64,000 bases of DNA. It comes from UBA3839 sp963627995 (GTDB taxonomy: Bacteria > Bacteroidota > Bacteroidia > Bacteroidales > Bacteroidaceae). A model generated the notes under the pieces. That model was not told where the DNA came from. It worked only from the letters and a program-made list of their open reading frames with translations, and made no database searches. Below, piece by piece: positions 31,832 to 40,351 of the stretch; the stretch's first letter is position 1, and every line of letters begins with the position of its first letter. The translations under genes and the position numbers were made by a program. The DNA is taken from NCBI GenBank assembly GCA_963627995.1, contig CAVGCV010000006.1, forward strand, positions 52,182-116,181, given 5' to 3'.

Positions 31832-33883
31832 TTAGATGAGCTCGATGGAGCGACGGACGAACTTGTTGAGCGCTTCGCCGCGCAACAGCCCGTTCTGCAA
31901 GAGGGCAAGGTCTATGAGCTGGTGAACAATCTTGTTGCCTTTCGCGTATTCGGCAATCGTATCGGTCTTTTTCTGCTTTTGTGCATTGATTTCTTTCTCG
32001 GTGTTGGCGAGGTCGTCTTTGCGTTCCTGCGGAATCTCATCCCACTTCACATCCTTGTTCTGCTGGTTGATGCTGTCGCGGCGCGCGGTCAGCCCTGCAA
32101 TTTCGGCGTTGACGGGCTTCAGGCTTTCGCTTGTTGCGCTTTCGCTTTCTTCCAGTACCATCTTGACGAGTTTATGGTCGCTGTTGAGGACGATGTTCAT
32201 CATGTTGGGCATCTCTCCGTAGAATGCCATGCCGGCTTGGATGCGGGACATGTCCTTCATGCGGCGCATGTACTCGCTTTGCGTGATGACTACTGGCGAC
32301 GCTGTCTCGCCGAGCGACTGCACTTCTACGTTCCACTCCGTTTTCTCAATCTTTGGCATTTGGGTGGAGAACACGCCTTGCAGCAATTCTTTTTTGTCTG
32401 CGGCCAGTTCGTCTTTTTTGTCGTCGCTCTTGGCGATGAGGCGGTCGATGATGTCGCTATCGACACGCGTGAACCGGCTTTTCTCTATCTTCTGTTCCAA
32501 AAGTCCGAGCAGCGCGGTGTCGAGTTCGCCGTCCATAAGCAGTACGTTGTAGCCCTTTGCCTGTACGGCTTCGATGTAGCTAAATTCTTTTTCAGCGTTG
32601 TTGGCATACAGATAGACGACGTTTCCATCCTTGTCGGTCTGCGCATCCTTGATGAGCGTTCGATACTCCTCGTAGGTGTAGTACTTGCCCTCTGTATCTT
32701 TCAGCAATGCAAATTTGCTGGCCTTGTCGTAGAAGTCCTGTTCGGAGAGCATCCCGTAATGGATGAAAATCTTCAAATCGTCCCATTTGCTTTCGAACTC
32801 CTTGCGGTCGTTCTTGAAGATGGAACAGAGGCGGTCGCTCACTTTCTTGGAAATGTACGTGGAGATTTTCTTTACGTTCGAATCGCTTTGAAGATAGCTG
32901 CGGCTCACGTTGAGCGGTATGTCGGGTGAGTCGATGACACCATGCAGGAGCGTCAGGAAGTCGGGTACGATGCCCTCCACCGAATCTGTCACAAAGACTT
33001 GGTTGCAGTAGAGCTGTATCTTGTTCTTCTGCAAGTCAAAGTTCGATTTTACTTTCGGGAAATAAAGTATGCCCGTGAGGTGGAACGGATAATCGACATT
33101 GAGGTGAATCCAGAACAAAGGTTCGTCGCTCATGGGGTAGAGCTCGCGGTAGAACTGTTTATAATCTTCTTCCTTCAAGTCGGCGGGCTTCTTCGTCCAA
33201 AGTGGAGTGGTGACGTTCACAATGTTGTCTTCCTCCGTGTCCACTTGCTTCCCGTCTTTCCATTCTTTCTTTTTTCCGAAAGCAACGGCGATGGGCAGGA
33301 AGTGGCAGTATTTGTGCAGGAGTTCGCTGATTTTGGATTCTTCGAGAAATTCCTTGCTGTCTTCATCGATGTACATGACTATTTCCGTGCCACGGTCGCT
33401 CTTGTCGGAGTCTGTCATCTCGAACTTCGGACTGCCGTCACAAGTCCACCGCACCGCTTTCGCACCTTCCTGCCAGCTCAGTGTGTTGATTTCCACTTTC
33501 GATGAAACCATGAACGCGCTGTAGAAGCCCAGCCCGAAGTGTCCGATGATGGCATTGGCGTCGTCCTTATATTTTTCGAGGAAATCGTTGGCCCCAGAGA
33601 ACGCGATTTGATTGATGTATTTGTCAATCTCCGCTTCGGTCATTCCGATGCCGCGATCACAGACAGTCAGTGTTCCTGCTTTCTTGTCGATGCTGACACG
33701 CACTGTGAGGTCGCCAGCTTCGCCTTTCAGTTCTCCTCTTGTTGCCAGTGTGCGCAGTTTCTGTGTGGCATCGACCGCATTGGACACAATCTCGCGCAAG
33801 AAGATGTCGCGGTCTGAATATAAGAACTTTTTGATGACGGGGAAGATGTTCTCTGTTGTAACCCCGATATTACCGTTTTGCAT
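31832..33883 (-). CDS. htpG: Chaperone HtpG (Hsp90)
   Basis: ATP-driven cytosolic chaperone, 683 residues. The GHKL ATPase domain is at the N-terminus: LREIVSNAVDATQKL (Glu/Asn metal-ATP site), CDRGIGMTEAEI, GHFGLGFYSAFM. It is followed by the middle domain (PLFWIHLNVDYPFHLTG, LPLNVSRS-like DIPLNVSRSYLQ) and the C-terminal dimerisation domain. The frame is open to 34063, but the conserved start is MQNGNIGVTTENIF at 33883. A sigma-54-type site lies 43-58 nt upstream, an unusual candidate promoter for an Hsp90 gene. Confidence 0.97.
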   Translation of the reverse strand: MQNGNIGVTTENIFPVIKKFLYSDRDIFLREIVSNAVDATQKLRTLATRGELKGEAGDLTVRVSIDKKAGTLTVCDRGIGMTEAEIDKYINQIAFSGANDFLEKYKDDANAIIGHFGLGFYSAFMVSSKVEINTLSWQEGAKAVRWTCDGSPKFEMTDSDKSDRGTEIVMYIDEDSKEFLEESKISELLHKYCHFLPIAVAFGKKKEWKDGKQVDTEEDNIVNVTTPLWTKKPADLKEEDYKQFYRELYPMSDEPLFWIHLNVDYPFHLTGILYFPKVKSNFDLQKNKIQLYCNQVFVTDSVEGIVPDFLTLLHGVIDSPDIPLNVSRSYLQSDSNVKKISTYISKKVSDRLCSIFKNDRKEFESKWDDLKIFIHYGMLSEQDFYDKASKFALLKDTEGKYYTYEEYRTLIKDAQTDKDGNVVYLYANNAEKEFSYIEAVQAKGYNVLLMDGELDTALLGLLEQKIEKSRFTRVDSDIIDRLIAKSDDKKDELAADKKELLQGVFSTQMPKIEKTEWNVEVQSLGETASPVVITQSEYMRRMKDMSRIQAGMAFYGEMPNMMNIVLNSDHKLVKMVLEESESATSESLKPVNAEIAGLTARRDSINQQNKDVKWDEIPQERKDDLANTEKEINAQKQKKTDTIAEYAKGNKIVHQLIDLALLQNGLLRGEALNKFVRRSIELI

Positions 33884-33925
33884 AATAGTTTGGATTGTAT
33901 TTCTTTTATTTTTTAATCGCTGAAA

Positions 33926-33941
33926 TACAAAGTCCGTGCCA
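33926..33941 (-). promoter_or_regulatory. Candidate sigma-54 (-24/-12) promoter of htpG
   Basis: Minus-strand TGGCACGGACTTTGTA matches the RpoN consensus TGGCACRnnnnTTGCW at all fixed positions except one (T for the C of TTGC). No Bacteroidetes -33/-7 promoter is seen in this gap. Predicted leader is about 30 nt. An RpoN dependence is inference. Confidence 0.55.
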
Positions 33942-34089
33942 AACTTCTTGCAGAAAAATGCGGGGTTCGTATGCGTGACAAACTGTCGTGTGTGGCAGAT
34001 ACGAACGAGGTGGCCGATGGAAAGAAACGTTCCGCAACGGGGTGGAATCCGCGCAGCACGCAATCACGGGATGTCGTGTGGTGGCTAAA

Positions 34090-34932
34090 TCAGTGCAGGT
34101 TGTTGGAGACCCGTGCGTTCGTGCCTTGCTTCAACTGCAGGTCGTCGCAATGTCCGTTGAGTGTTACGTTGCCCGTTCCTTGGGCTGAAACAGATAGTTT
34201 TTTTGCAGAAACGTGCAAATTCACTGCGCCACTTCCGATGGTTATAACGTCGATTTCAGGGGCGGACACTTTACTGCTGATATTTGCCATGTGGCTTTCG
34301 TCGATGGTGACAAGGTGGGTCGCAGTAATGTTTGCCTGTGTGTCGCCAGTTCCGTGGCACAGAATGCTTGCATCTTTTGCGTTGATTTGTTTGAACTGAG
34401 CGGTGTTTGACTGGCTTAGCTCGTAGCGAAAAGTAGTACACTCAACGCTGTCGAGCGAAATGTCGCCCGTACCCATCCCACCGATGTTTATGTGGTCGCT
34501 GATGATTTTCCCCGAACTTTGAAAGCCTCCGTTTCCGCAGTTTGCGATGTTTCGGAGGGTGGGGCATGAGACGTAGATGACCGCATTGTTGGTCTGCGGA
34601 AAGCGGTTGAAGTCGGTGTTGTTTTCCATTGGAAGGGAAAGCGTCAGCACGCCGCCATCGATGGCGGCACTCAGGTTGCTCACAATGAGTGAGTCGCCTG
34701 TTGCTTTCACGTGGTAATCTCCTGGTGTAAAAACGATGTTGAGGCTGGACAGGTTTGTGATGTGTTGAAACTCTTGTGAAAGAGGAATTTCACGCGTGAT
34801 GTCAATGGATTTTTGCGCTGTCGGCTGTTGATGGTTCTTGGGCTGTTTAGGAGTGTTGCCACCACAAGAAATTATGAGAAATAACAGTGTGATGTAAAGC
34901 AAAACATAGGATGAAAGGGGGAAGTTTCTCAT
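34090..34932 (-). CDS. DUF2807 (GIN domain) lipoprotein
   Basis: A 280-residue lipoprotein with lipobox LIISC (Cys23). Residues about 60-275 form a beta-helix-like repeat domain of the DUF2807/GIN type (SSLNIVFTPGDYHVKATGD, NIGGMGTGDISLDS, ITIGSGAVNLHVSA, SAQGTGNVTLNG), described as a putative auto-transporter adhesin head. Such proteins are common and poorly understood in Bacteroidetes. It is probably surface or periplasmic. It is divergent from slyD with closely spaced back-to-back promoters. Confidence 0.85.
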   Translation of the reverse strand: MRNFPLSSYVLLYITLLFLIISCGGNTPKQPKNHQQPTAQKSIDITREIPLSQEFQHITNLSSLNIVFTPGDYHVKATGDSLIVSNLSAAIDGGVLTLSLPMENNTDFNRFPQTNNAVIYVSCPTLRNIANCGNGGFQSSGKIISDHINIGGMGTGDISLDSVECTTFRYELSQSNTAQFKQINAKDASILCHGTGDTQANITATHLVTIDESHMANISSKVSAPEIDVITIGSGAVNLHVSAKKLSVSAQGTGNVTLNGHCDDLQLKQGTNARVSNNLH

Positions 34933-34955
34933 ACGGACGGGATGATATATGTATG

Positions 34956-34963
34956 CAAAGTTA
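34956..34963 (-). promoter_or_regulatory. -7 box of the DUF2807 lipoprotein gene
   Basis: Minus-strand TAACTTTG, about 24 nt before the ATG at 34932. Confidence 0.6.
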
Positions 34964-34984
34964 GCGCGTTTCGTGAACTTTCAT

Positions 34985-34992
34985 TATCTTTG
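34985..34992 (+). promoter_or_regulatory. -7 box of slyD
   Basis: TATCTTTG; TTAG at 34961-34964 is 20 nt upstream and overlaps the opposing -7 box. It fixes the slyD start at 35021 rather than 34949. Confidence 0.6.
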
Positions 34993-35020
34993 CGAGGAAA
35001 AATACAAGAAGAAAAGTATT

Positions 35021-35614
35021 ATGGCGGTTGAAAACAACTACATCACGGTTGCATATAAGTTGTACGTGAAAGATGAAGACGACGAGCAAGAATCGCTCGT
35101 TGAGCAGTGTGACACAGGGCATCCGTTTCAATTCATCAGCCATTTAGGCTGCGTGCTGCCTGCGTTTGAACAGCAGATTGACCCATTGCAGAAGGGCTGT
35201 ATGTTTGATTTTACGATTCCTTGTGCCGAGGCTTATGGCGAATTTAAGGATGAATTGATGTTTGACGTACCAAAGAATGTTTTTGAAATCGATGGACGTT
35301 TTGACAAAGACAATATCTATGAAGGCAACGTTGTTCCTTTGCAGGGAGAGGACGGGGCTCGCTTTCACGGCACTATCATAGAAGTGAAGTCTGACGCAGT
35401 GACGATAGACCTTAACCACCCGCGTGCCGGACAGGACTTGCATTTTGTGGGTGAGGTGGTGGAGCATCGTGAGGCAACAAGCGACGAAGTGACGGGCATG
35501 GTGCGCATGATGAGTGGCGAGAGCTGCGGTTGTGGCTGTGGTTGTGGCAGCTGTGGTGATGATTGTGAGCACGAGCATCACCATGGCGACGGATGCCATC
35601 ATTGTCACCACTGA
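35021..35614 (+). CDS. slyD: FKBP-type peptidyl-prolyl isomerase, SlyD type
   Basis: A 197-residue cytosolic prolyl isomerase/chaperone. Residues 1-150 combine the FKBP core and the inserted flap domain (LGCVLPAFEQQIDPLQKG, YGEFKDELMFDVPKNVF). The C-terminal tail is a metal-binding segment of alternating Gly-Cys, then Cys/His clusters (GDGCHHCHH). In E. coli the SlyD tail binds nickel; the same is inferred here. The start at 35021 lies downstream of the -7 box. aroC follows after 12 nt, so they are probably cotranscribed. Confidence 0.93.
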   Translation: MAVENNYITVAYKLYVKDEDDEQESLVEQCDTGHPFQFISHLGCVLPAFEQQIDPLQKGCMFDFTIPCAEAYGEFKDELMFDVPKNVFEIDGRFDKDNIYEGNVVPLQGEDGARFHGTIIEVKSDAVTIDLNHPRAGQDLHFVGEVVEHREATSDEVTGMVRMMSGESCGCGCGCGSCGDDCEHEHHHGDGCHHCHH

Positions 35615-35626
35615 ACAGGAATGCGC

Positions 35627-36703
35627 ATGAGAAACACGTTCGGACAGATTTTCACGCTGACTACATTTGGTGAAAGTCATGGCGCAGGCATTGGTGGAGT
35701 GGTGGATGGAATGCCTGCTGGTGTGGAGGTGGACTTGGATTTTGTGCAGCGCGAACTTGACCGACGTAGGCCTGGGCAAAGTCGCATCACCACTTCCCGG
35801 GATGAGGCCGACCGCGTGGAGTTGCTTTCGGGGGTGTTCGAAGGGCGTGCGACAGGCTGTCCGATAGGATTTCTTGTACGTAACACCAATCAGCATTCTA
35901 TGGATTACGAAAATGTGCGCAATGTATTCCGTCCATCGCACGCGGATTTCACTTATATGCAAAAGTATGGCTTGCGTGATTATCGGGGCGGCGGTCGTTC
36001 CTCTGCTCGCGAAACAATTGCCCGCTGTGTCGGCGGTGCACTGGCCAAACTTGCATTGCGTGAGTTGGGCATTCGTGTGACGGCTTATACGTCGCAAGTA
36101 GGGGCAATTGCTGTCGAGCGCGATTATACATCTCTTGATTTCCAACAGATAGAGCATAACGCTGTGCGTTGTCCGGACTTGAAAACAGCAAAACGGATGG
36201 AACAACTCATTTTGGATGTGAAAGCAGACGGAGACACTATCGGCGGAATCATTACTTGCGTTGTTCAAGGATGCCCTGTTGGACTTGGTGAACCGGCTTT
36301 TGGAAAACTTCATAGTGCGCTTGGAGCTGCAATGCTGAGCATCAATGCCGTAAAGGGTTTTGAATATGGCGAAGGCTTTGCGGGCGTTGTACAGCGCGGG
36401 TCGGTGCTGAATGACGTTTTTTTCAATGACCAGGGACGAATCAGCACGCGCACCAATCACAGTGGCGGAATACAGGGCGGCATCAGCAATGGTCAGGACA
36501 TTTATTTTCGCGTTGCATTCAAGCCAGTGGCGACTCTGCTTCGTGAACAGCATACTGTGGATGTAGATGGAAATGACACGATGTTGGAAATGCGTGGACG
36601 GCACGATCCTTGTGTGTTGCCGAGAGCGGTGCCTGTGGTAGAAGCGATGACCGCAATGACAATTTTAGACTATTTTTTGATTAACAAGACAGTGAAGGTA
36701 TGA
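35627..36703 (+). CDS. aroC: Chorismate synthase
   Basis: Last step of the shikimate pathway: EPSP to chorismate, using reduced FMN. The 358-residue protein has FGESHGAGIGGVVDGMPAG, the RPGQSRITTSR loop, DYRGGGRSSARETIAR and GGIQGGISNG, all family signatures in order. An ATG two codons upstream (35621) is also possible; 35627 gives the usual MRNTFG start. It overlaps ssb by 4 nt (ATGA). Confidence 0.97.
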   Translation: MRNTFGQIFTLTTFGESHGAGIGGVVDGMPAGVEVDLDFVQRELDRRRPGQSRITTSRDEADRVELLSGVFEGRATGCPIGFLVRNTNQHSMDYENVRNVFRPSHADFTYMQKYGLRDYRGGGRSSARETIARCVGGALAKLALRELGIRVTAYTSQVGAIAVERDYTSLDFQQIEHNAVRCPDLKTAKRMEQLILDVKADGDTIGGIITCVVQGCPVGLGEPAFGKLHSALGAAMLSINAVKGFEYGEGFAGVVQRGSVLNDVFFNDQGRISTRTNHSGGIQGGISNGQDIYFRVAFKPVATLLREQHTVDVDGNDTMLEMRGRHDPCVLPRAVPVVEAMTAMTILDYFLINKTVKV

Positions 36704-37122
36704 ACAAAGCAATGCTAATCGGCTATGTTGGGCAGGAACCGGCCGTAAAATATCTCGACAGAGGAATTTGTGTGGCTTCCCTTAGATTGGCAACTTCGGA
36801 GCGTGGCTATACGATGAAAGACGGAACGCAAGTTCCAGAACGTACTGAATGGCATAACATCCTTTTTTGGCGAGGATTGGCTGAAACAGTAGAAAAATAT
36901 GTGCATAAAGGCGACCGTCTTTATGTAGAGGGGCGGATTCGCAAGCGTGCCTACGATGACAAGATGGGCGTACATCACGAAATTGTTGAAATTGAGGCTG
37001 ACAATATGGAGATGCTCTCCGCCCCGTCGGTCCAACGTATGGGTGCAACGCCTGCGACGCAGAAGCCCGATGTGCAAACTTCCGTGCCAATGTCGGACAA
37101 AGACGATAAGCCTCCATTCTAA
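36700..37122 (+). CDS. ssb: Single-stranded DNA-binding protein
   Basis: A 140-residue SSB. Residues 1-105 are the OB fold (AMLIGYVGQEPAVKYLDRG, ERTEWHNILFWRGLAETVEKYVHKGDRLYVEGRI). A disordered linker and the acidic tip DDKPPF follow, which recruits partner proteins. It overlaps aroC by 4 nt and is followed 3 nt later by the phosphopantetheinyl transferase gene. Confidence 0.95.
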   Translation: MNKAMLIGYVGQEPAVKYLDRGICVASLRLATSERGYTMKDGTQVPERTEWHNILFWRGLAETVEKYVHKGDRLYVEGRIRKRAYDDKMGVHHEIVEIEADNMEMLSAPSVQRMGATPATQKPDVQTSVPMSDKDDKPPF

Positions 37123-37125
37123 GCT

Positions 37126-37746
37126 ATGCTGTATTTTGATAAACAATGCGATGGGTGGCGCATCTCGATTTGGCACGTCACAGAAGCCTTGGAAGAGCTT
37201 TTGGCAATCCTTCCCGATGATGAAACGGTAAAGACGGAAGCTACGGTTCGCTTTCATTCTTCTGGCCGTATTTTAGAGTGGGTTGCGGTACGCGTGCTTC
37301 TTTACACCATGTTGGGAAGGCAAGTCCCGATAGAATACAAGGAAAATGGTGCGCCACTTTTGCCTGATTATGAAAACTTGGATATCAGTATCTCGCACAC
37401 GCGTGGCTATGTAGCCGTAGCTTTGACTGAAAGAGGGGGCATTGGCATCGACATCGAACAGAAAGGTCCGAAAGTGGAACGTGTGAAACAACGTTTTATT
37501 CGGGACGACGAAAGTGCGGAAACGCTGATAAAGATGTTGATTCATTGGTCTGCAAAGGAAACAGCCTACAAGGTTTTACAACGTAGGAAAGTGGACTTCT
37601 TGAAACATTTGCGCGTTTCTCCATTTGAGGAAAATGAAGAAGGTGTCGTCACATTGCATGAAATGAAGACGGACGATTTGCAGACAATGGAAATCCAATA
37701 TAAAGTTTTTCCAGAGTTTGTCCTCACTTATTCCCTTGTGCCATAA
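37126..37746 (+). CDS. 4'-phosphopantetheinyl transferase superfamily protein
   Basis: A 206-residue Sfp-like enzyme that transfers phosphopantetheine from CoA to a carrier protein. GIGIDIE (Asp109 and Glu111 bind Mg) and WSAKETAYK (residues 141-149) are the two defining motifs, preceded by SISHTRGYVAVAL. It is longer than AcpS and shorter than Sfp proper. Its target could be an acyl or aryl carrier protein; none is nearby. It lies in the ssb-kdsA operon. Confidence 0.9.
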   Translation: MLYFDKQCDGWRISIWHVTEALEELLAILPDDETVKTEATVRFHSSGRILEWVAVRVLLYTMLGRQVPIEYKENGAPLLPDYENLDISISHTRGYVAVALTERGGIGIDIEQKGPKVERVKQRFIRDDESAETLIKMLIHWSAKETAYKVLQRRKVDFLKHLRVSPFEENEEGVVTLHEMKTDDLQTMEIQYKVFPEFVLTYSLVP

Positions 37747-37759
37747 TATTTGAAAGAAC

Positions 37760-38512
37760 ATGAAACCTGTATTCATAGCGGGACCTTGTGTGATAGAGAC
37801 TATGGATGTGCTTGAGCTTGTCGCACAAGAGTTGGTAAGATTAAACACAAAGTACGGTATAGATATTATTTTTAAGTCATCTTTTGACAAGGCGAACAGG
37901 ACTTCGATTCACTCGTTTCGTGGCCCAGGCTTGGAGAAAGGGCTGCAAATGTTGGAGGATGTCCGACAGAAGTATCATTTGCGCCTACTGACGGATATAC
38001 ATGAAAGCTATCAGGCGAAAGTCGTAGGGGAAATTGTGGATGTCATTCAAATACCGGCTTTTTTGTGCCGTCAAACAGATCTGCTTGTGGCGGCGGCTCA
38101 AACAGGAAAAGTGGTGAATATAAAAAAAGCGCAGTTTCTGTCGGGGTTGGACATGGAGTATCCTGTGCAGAAAGTTCGTGAGAGTGGAAACAACCGGGTG
38201 TGGCTGACGGAACGAGGAAATATCTATGGCTATAACAACCTGGTGGTTGATTTCAGAAATATCCCTGATATGCACAGATTTACGGATATTGTTGTTATGG
38301 ATTGTACCCATTCAGTGCAACGTCCTGGAGCGGCTGGTGGCAAAACGGGAGGAAACCGCGAATTTATACCCGCGATGGCACTGGCCGCGAAAGCTTTTGG
38401 TGCAAATGGCTATTTCTTTGAAGTTCATCCTAATCCGGACAAAGCGTTGAGTGATGGTACAAATATGCTGAAGTTGCAGGACTTGGAACGTGTCGTTGAG
38501 TCTTTATTATAA
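37760..38512 (+). CDS. kdsA: 3-deoxy-8-phosphooctulonate synthase (KDO-8-P synthase)
   Basis: Condenses PEP with arabinose 5-phosphate for the inner core sugar Kdo of lipopolysaccharide. At 250 residues it is somewhat shorter than the E. coli enzyme. SSFDKANRTS, SFRGPGLEKGL, PAFLCRQTDL and HPNPDKALSDG are conserved. The Cys in IAGPCVIE is the metal ligand of the metal-dependent class, so this should be the class II type. The next gene, kdsD, supplies its substrate. Confidence 0.96.
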   Translation: MKPVFIAGPCVIETMDVLELVAQELVRLNTKYGIDIIFKSSFDKANRTSIHSFRGPGLEKGLQMLEDVRQKYHLRLLTDIHESYQAKVVGEIVDVIQIPAFLCRQTDLLVAAAQTGKVVNIKKAQFLSGLDMEYPVQKVRESGNNRVWLTERGNIYGYNNLVVDFRNIPDMHRFTDIVVMDCTHSVQRPGAAGGKTGGNREFIPAMALAAKAFGANGYFFEVHPNPDKALSDGTNMLKLQDLERVVESLL

Positions 38513-38522
38513 TAATTTTGTT

Positions 38523-39500
38523 ATGGCCGTTCGCAATATACAGGAGAAACGATTCCCTCGGTTTTGCGCCGAGCAATGTTTGCGCGACGAGGCGAGCGCG
38601 CTGATTGAACTCATTCCGCAGCTCGACGATAATTTTGATAAGGCGGTCGAACTCATGTTCCGTTGCAGGGGGCATGTGGTGGTGACGGGCGTTGGGAAGT
38701 CTGGACACGTGGGTGCGAAGATGGCAGCAACCCTCGCGAGCACGGGAACTCCTGCGGTATATATCAACCCGCTTGACGCACTGCATGGAGATTTGGGCAT
38801 GATTATGGCAGATGATTTGGTGTTAATGATTTCCAACTCTGGAAACACCGATGAATTGTTGCGCATCATCGCTTCGCTTGAAGAACGCCATATCCCCATC
38901 GTTTCCATGACAGGTAATGAGAAATCACTCATCGCCAGGCATTCCGATTTGCACATACGTGTTTTTGTCGAGAAAGAAGCGTGTCCTCTAAATTTAGCAC
39001 CGACATCCTCCACGACAGCGGCCATTGCCATGGGAGACGCACTTGCTGTTGCTCTCATGGAACAACGGAATTTTAAGGCGAACGATTTCGCGCTATTCCA
39101 TCCGGGCGGCTCGCTTGGCCGTAAACTCGTCACGCGCGTCCGTGATGTGATGTACACGGAAAATTTGCCCACAATTCCGCCGGACAGGCTGCTTGTTGAT
39201 GCCATTATTGATATAAGCCGTGGGAAATTGGGGCTTGGAGTTGTGATACAGTCCGATGGAAGCATTCTTGGCATCATAACGGACGGAGACATTCGCCGTG
39301 CCGTGGAGGGTGAAAAGCAGAATTTTCTTTGCGTGACCGTTGCAGACGTAATGACGCGAAGTCCAAAGACAATCAATCCCGATGCAAAGCTCACACAAAT
39401 TCAGAACATGTTCCAACGCTATAAAATTCATTCACTGCTGGTCGTTGATGAGCATAAGCGTCTCATTGGAATTGTGGACTATTTCGCTATTATGACTTGA
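38523..39500 (+). CDS. kdsD: Arabinose-5-phosphate isomerase
   Basis: Turns ribulose 5-phosphate into arabinose 5-phosphate, the substrate of the adjacent kdsA. The 325-residue protein has a SIS domain at about residues 35-190 (VVTGVGKSGHVGAKMAATLASTG-type start, MISNSGNTDELL, TSSTTAAIAMGDAL) and a CBS pair at about 210-325 (VMYTENLPTIPPD, GIITDGDIRRAV, VADVMTRSPKTI). The start at 38523, after the kdsA stop, is preferred to an in-frame ATG inside kdsA. Confidence 0.95.
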   Translation: MAVRNIQEKRFPRFCAEQCLRDEASALIELIPQLDDNFDKAVELMFRCRGHVVVTGVGKSGHVGAKMAATLASTGTPAVYINPLDALHGDLGMIMADDLVLMISNSGNTDELLRIIASLEERHIPIVSMTGNEKSLIARHSDLHIRVFVEKEACPLNLAPTSSTTAAIAMGDALAVALMEQRNFKANDFALFHPGGSLGRKLVTRVRDVMYTENLPTIPPDRLLVDAIIDISRGKLGLGVVIQSDGSILGIITDGDIRRAVEGEKQNFLCVTVADVMTRSPKTINPDAKLTQIQNMFQRYKIHSLLVVDEHKRLIGIVDYFAIMT

Positions 39501-39541
39501 ATCCCTGTATTATATATCTTATGCGTTGAAAATTTACTTCC

Positions 39542-40303
39542 ATGAAAATCTCGATACTTCAGCACGACATACGGTGGGCTAATCCTGCGGAAAATGTCCG
39601 CCGGTTGGATGCGATGTTAAGCCTGCAGCCCTGCGCAGATCTTTATGTCCTTGCAGAAATGTTTTCCACTGGTTTTGCGACACGTCCGCAGGGCATTGCC
39701 GAAACGGACGATAGCGAGACGCTCCATTGGATGGTGCGGAAGGCAAAGGAGTTAAATGCGGCTCTTGCAGGAAGTCTTGCGATTAGTAGCAACGGATTTT
39801 TTTACAACCGCCTTTATTTTGTGCGTCCTGACGAAAAAATCGAACATTACGATAAGCACCATTTGTTTTCTTATAGCGGCGAGGACAAGCACTTTTCGCA
39901 AGGTAGTCGGCGCGTGGTTGTGAATTATCGGGGGGTGCGGATTCTGTTGGGAATTTGCTATGACCTTCGTTTCCCCGTTTGGGTGCGAAATCGAAACGAT
40001 TATGACGCAATGCTCATTGTTGCCAGCTGGCCTCAGACGCGAGTCGAGGCGTGGAGTGCTTTGCTTCGTGCCCGCGCAATAGAAAACCAGTGTTATGTCA
40101 TTGGGGTGAATCGGGTTGGAGACGATCCATCCTGTCACTACAATGGCGCGTCCGCCATTATTGACCCTTATGGAACTACAATCGCGGAATGTGAACAAAA
40201 TCAAGAATGTTCGGCTGTCGCGGACGTGGATTTGAATACCTTGAATGCGTTCCGTGACAAGTTTCCCGTGTTGGACGATGCTGATGATTTTACTTTGAAT
40301 TGA
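39542..40303 (+). CDS. Nitrilase-family amidase (omega-amidase/YafV-like)
   Basis: A 253-residue carbon-nitrogen hydrolase. The Glu-Lys-Cys triad appears as Glu in VLAEMFSTGF, Lys in YDKHHLFSY and Cys in LGICYDLRFP. Closest by motif to omega-amidase (YafV-type), which hydrolyses alpha-ketoglutaramate or alpha-ketosuccinamate in transamination pathways. It sits just before iorA and an aminotransferase gene, so a link with amino acid degradation is plausible. Confidence 0.9.
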   Translation: MKISILQHDIRWANPAENVRRLDAMLSLQPCADLYVLAEMFSTGFATRPQGIAETDDSETLHWMVRKAKELNAALAGSLAISSNGFFYNRLYFVRPDEKIEHYDKHHLFSYSGEDKHFSQGSRRVVVNYRGVRILLGICYDLRFPVWVRNRNDYDAMLIVASWPQTRVEAWSALLRARAIENQCYVIGVNRVGDDPSCHYNGASAIIDPYGTTIAECEQNQECSAVADVDLNTLNAFRDKFPVLDDADDFTLN

Positions 40304-40351
40304 GACATTCTTTCCTGTAAAAGGAATATTCAGAACACACACTATAAGTAT

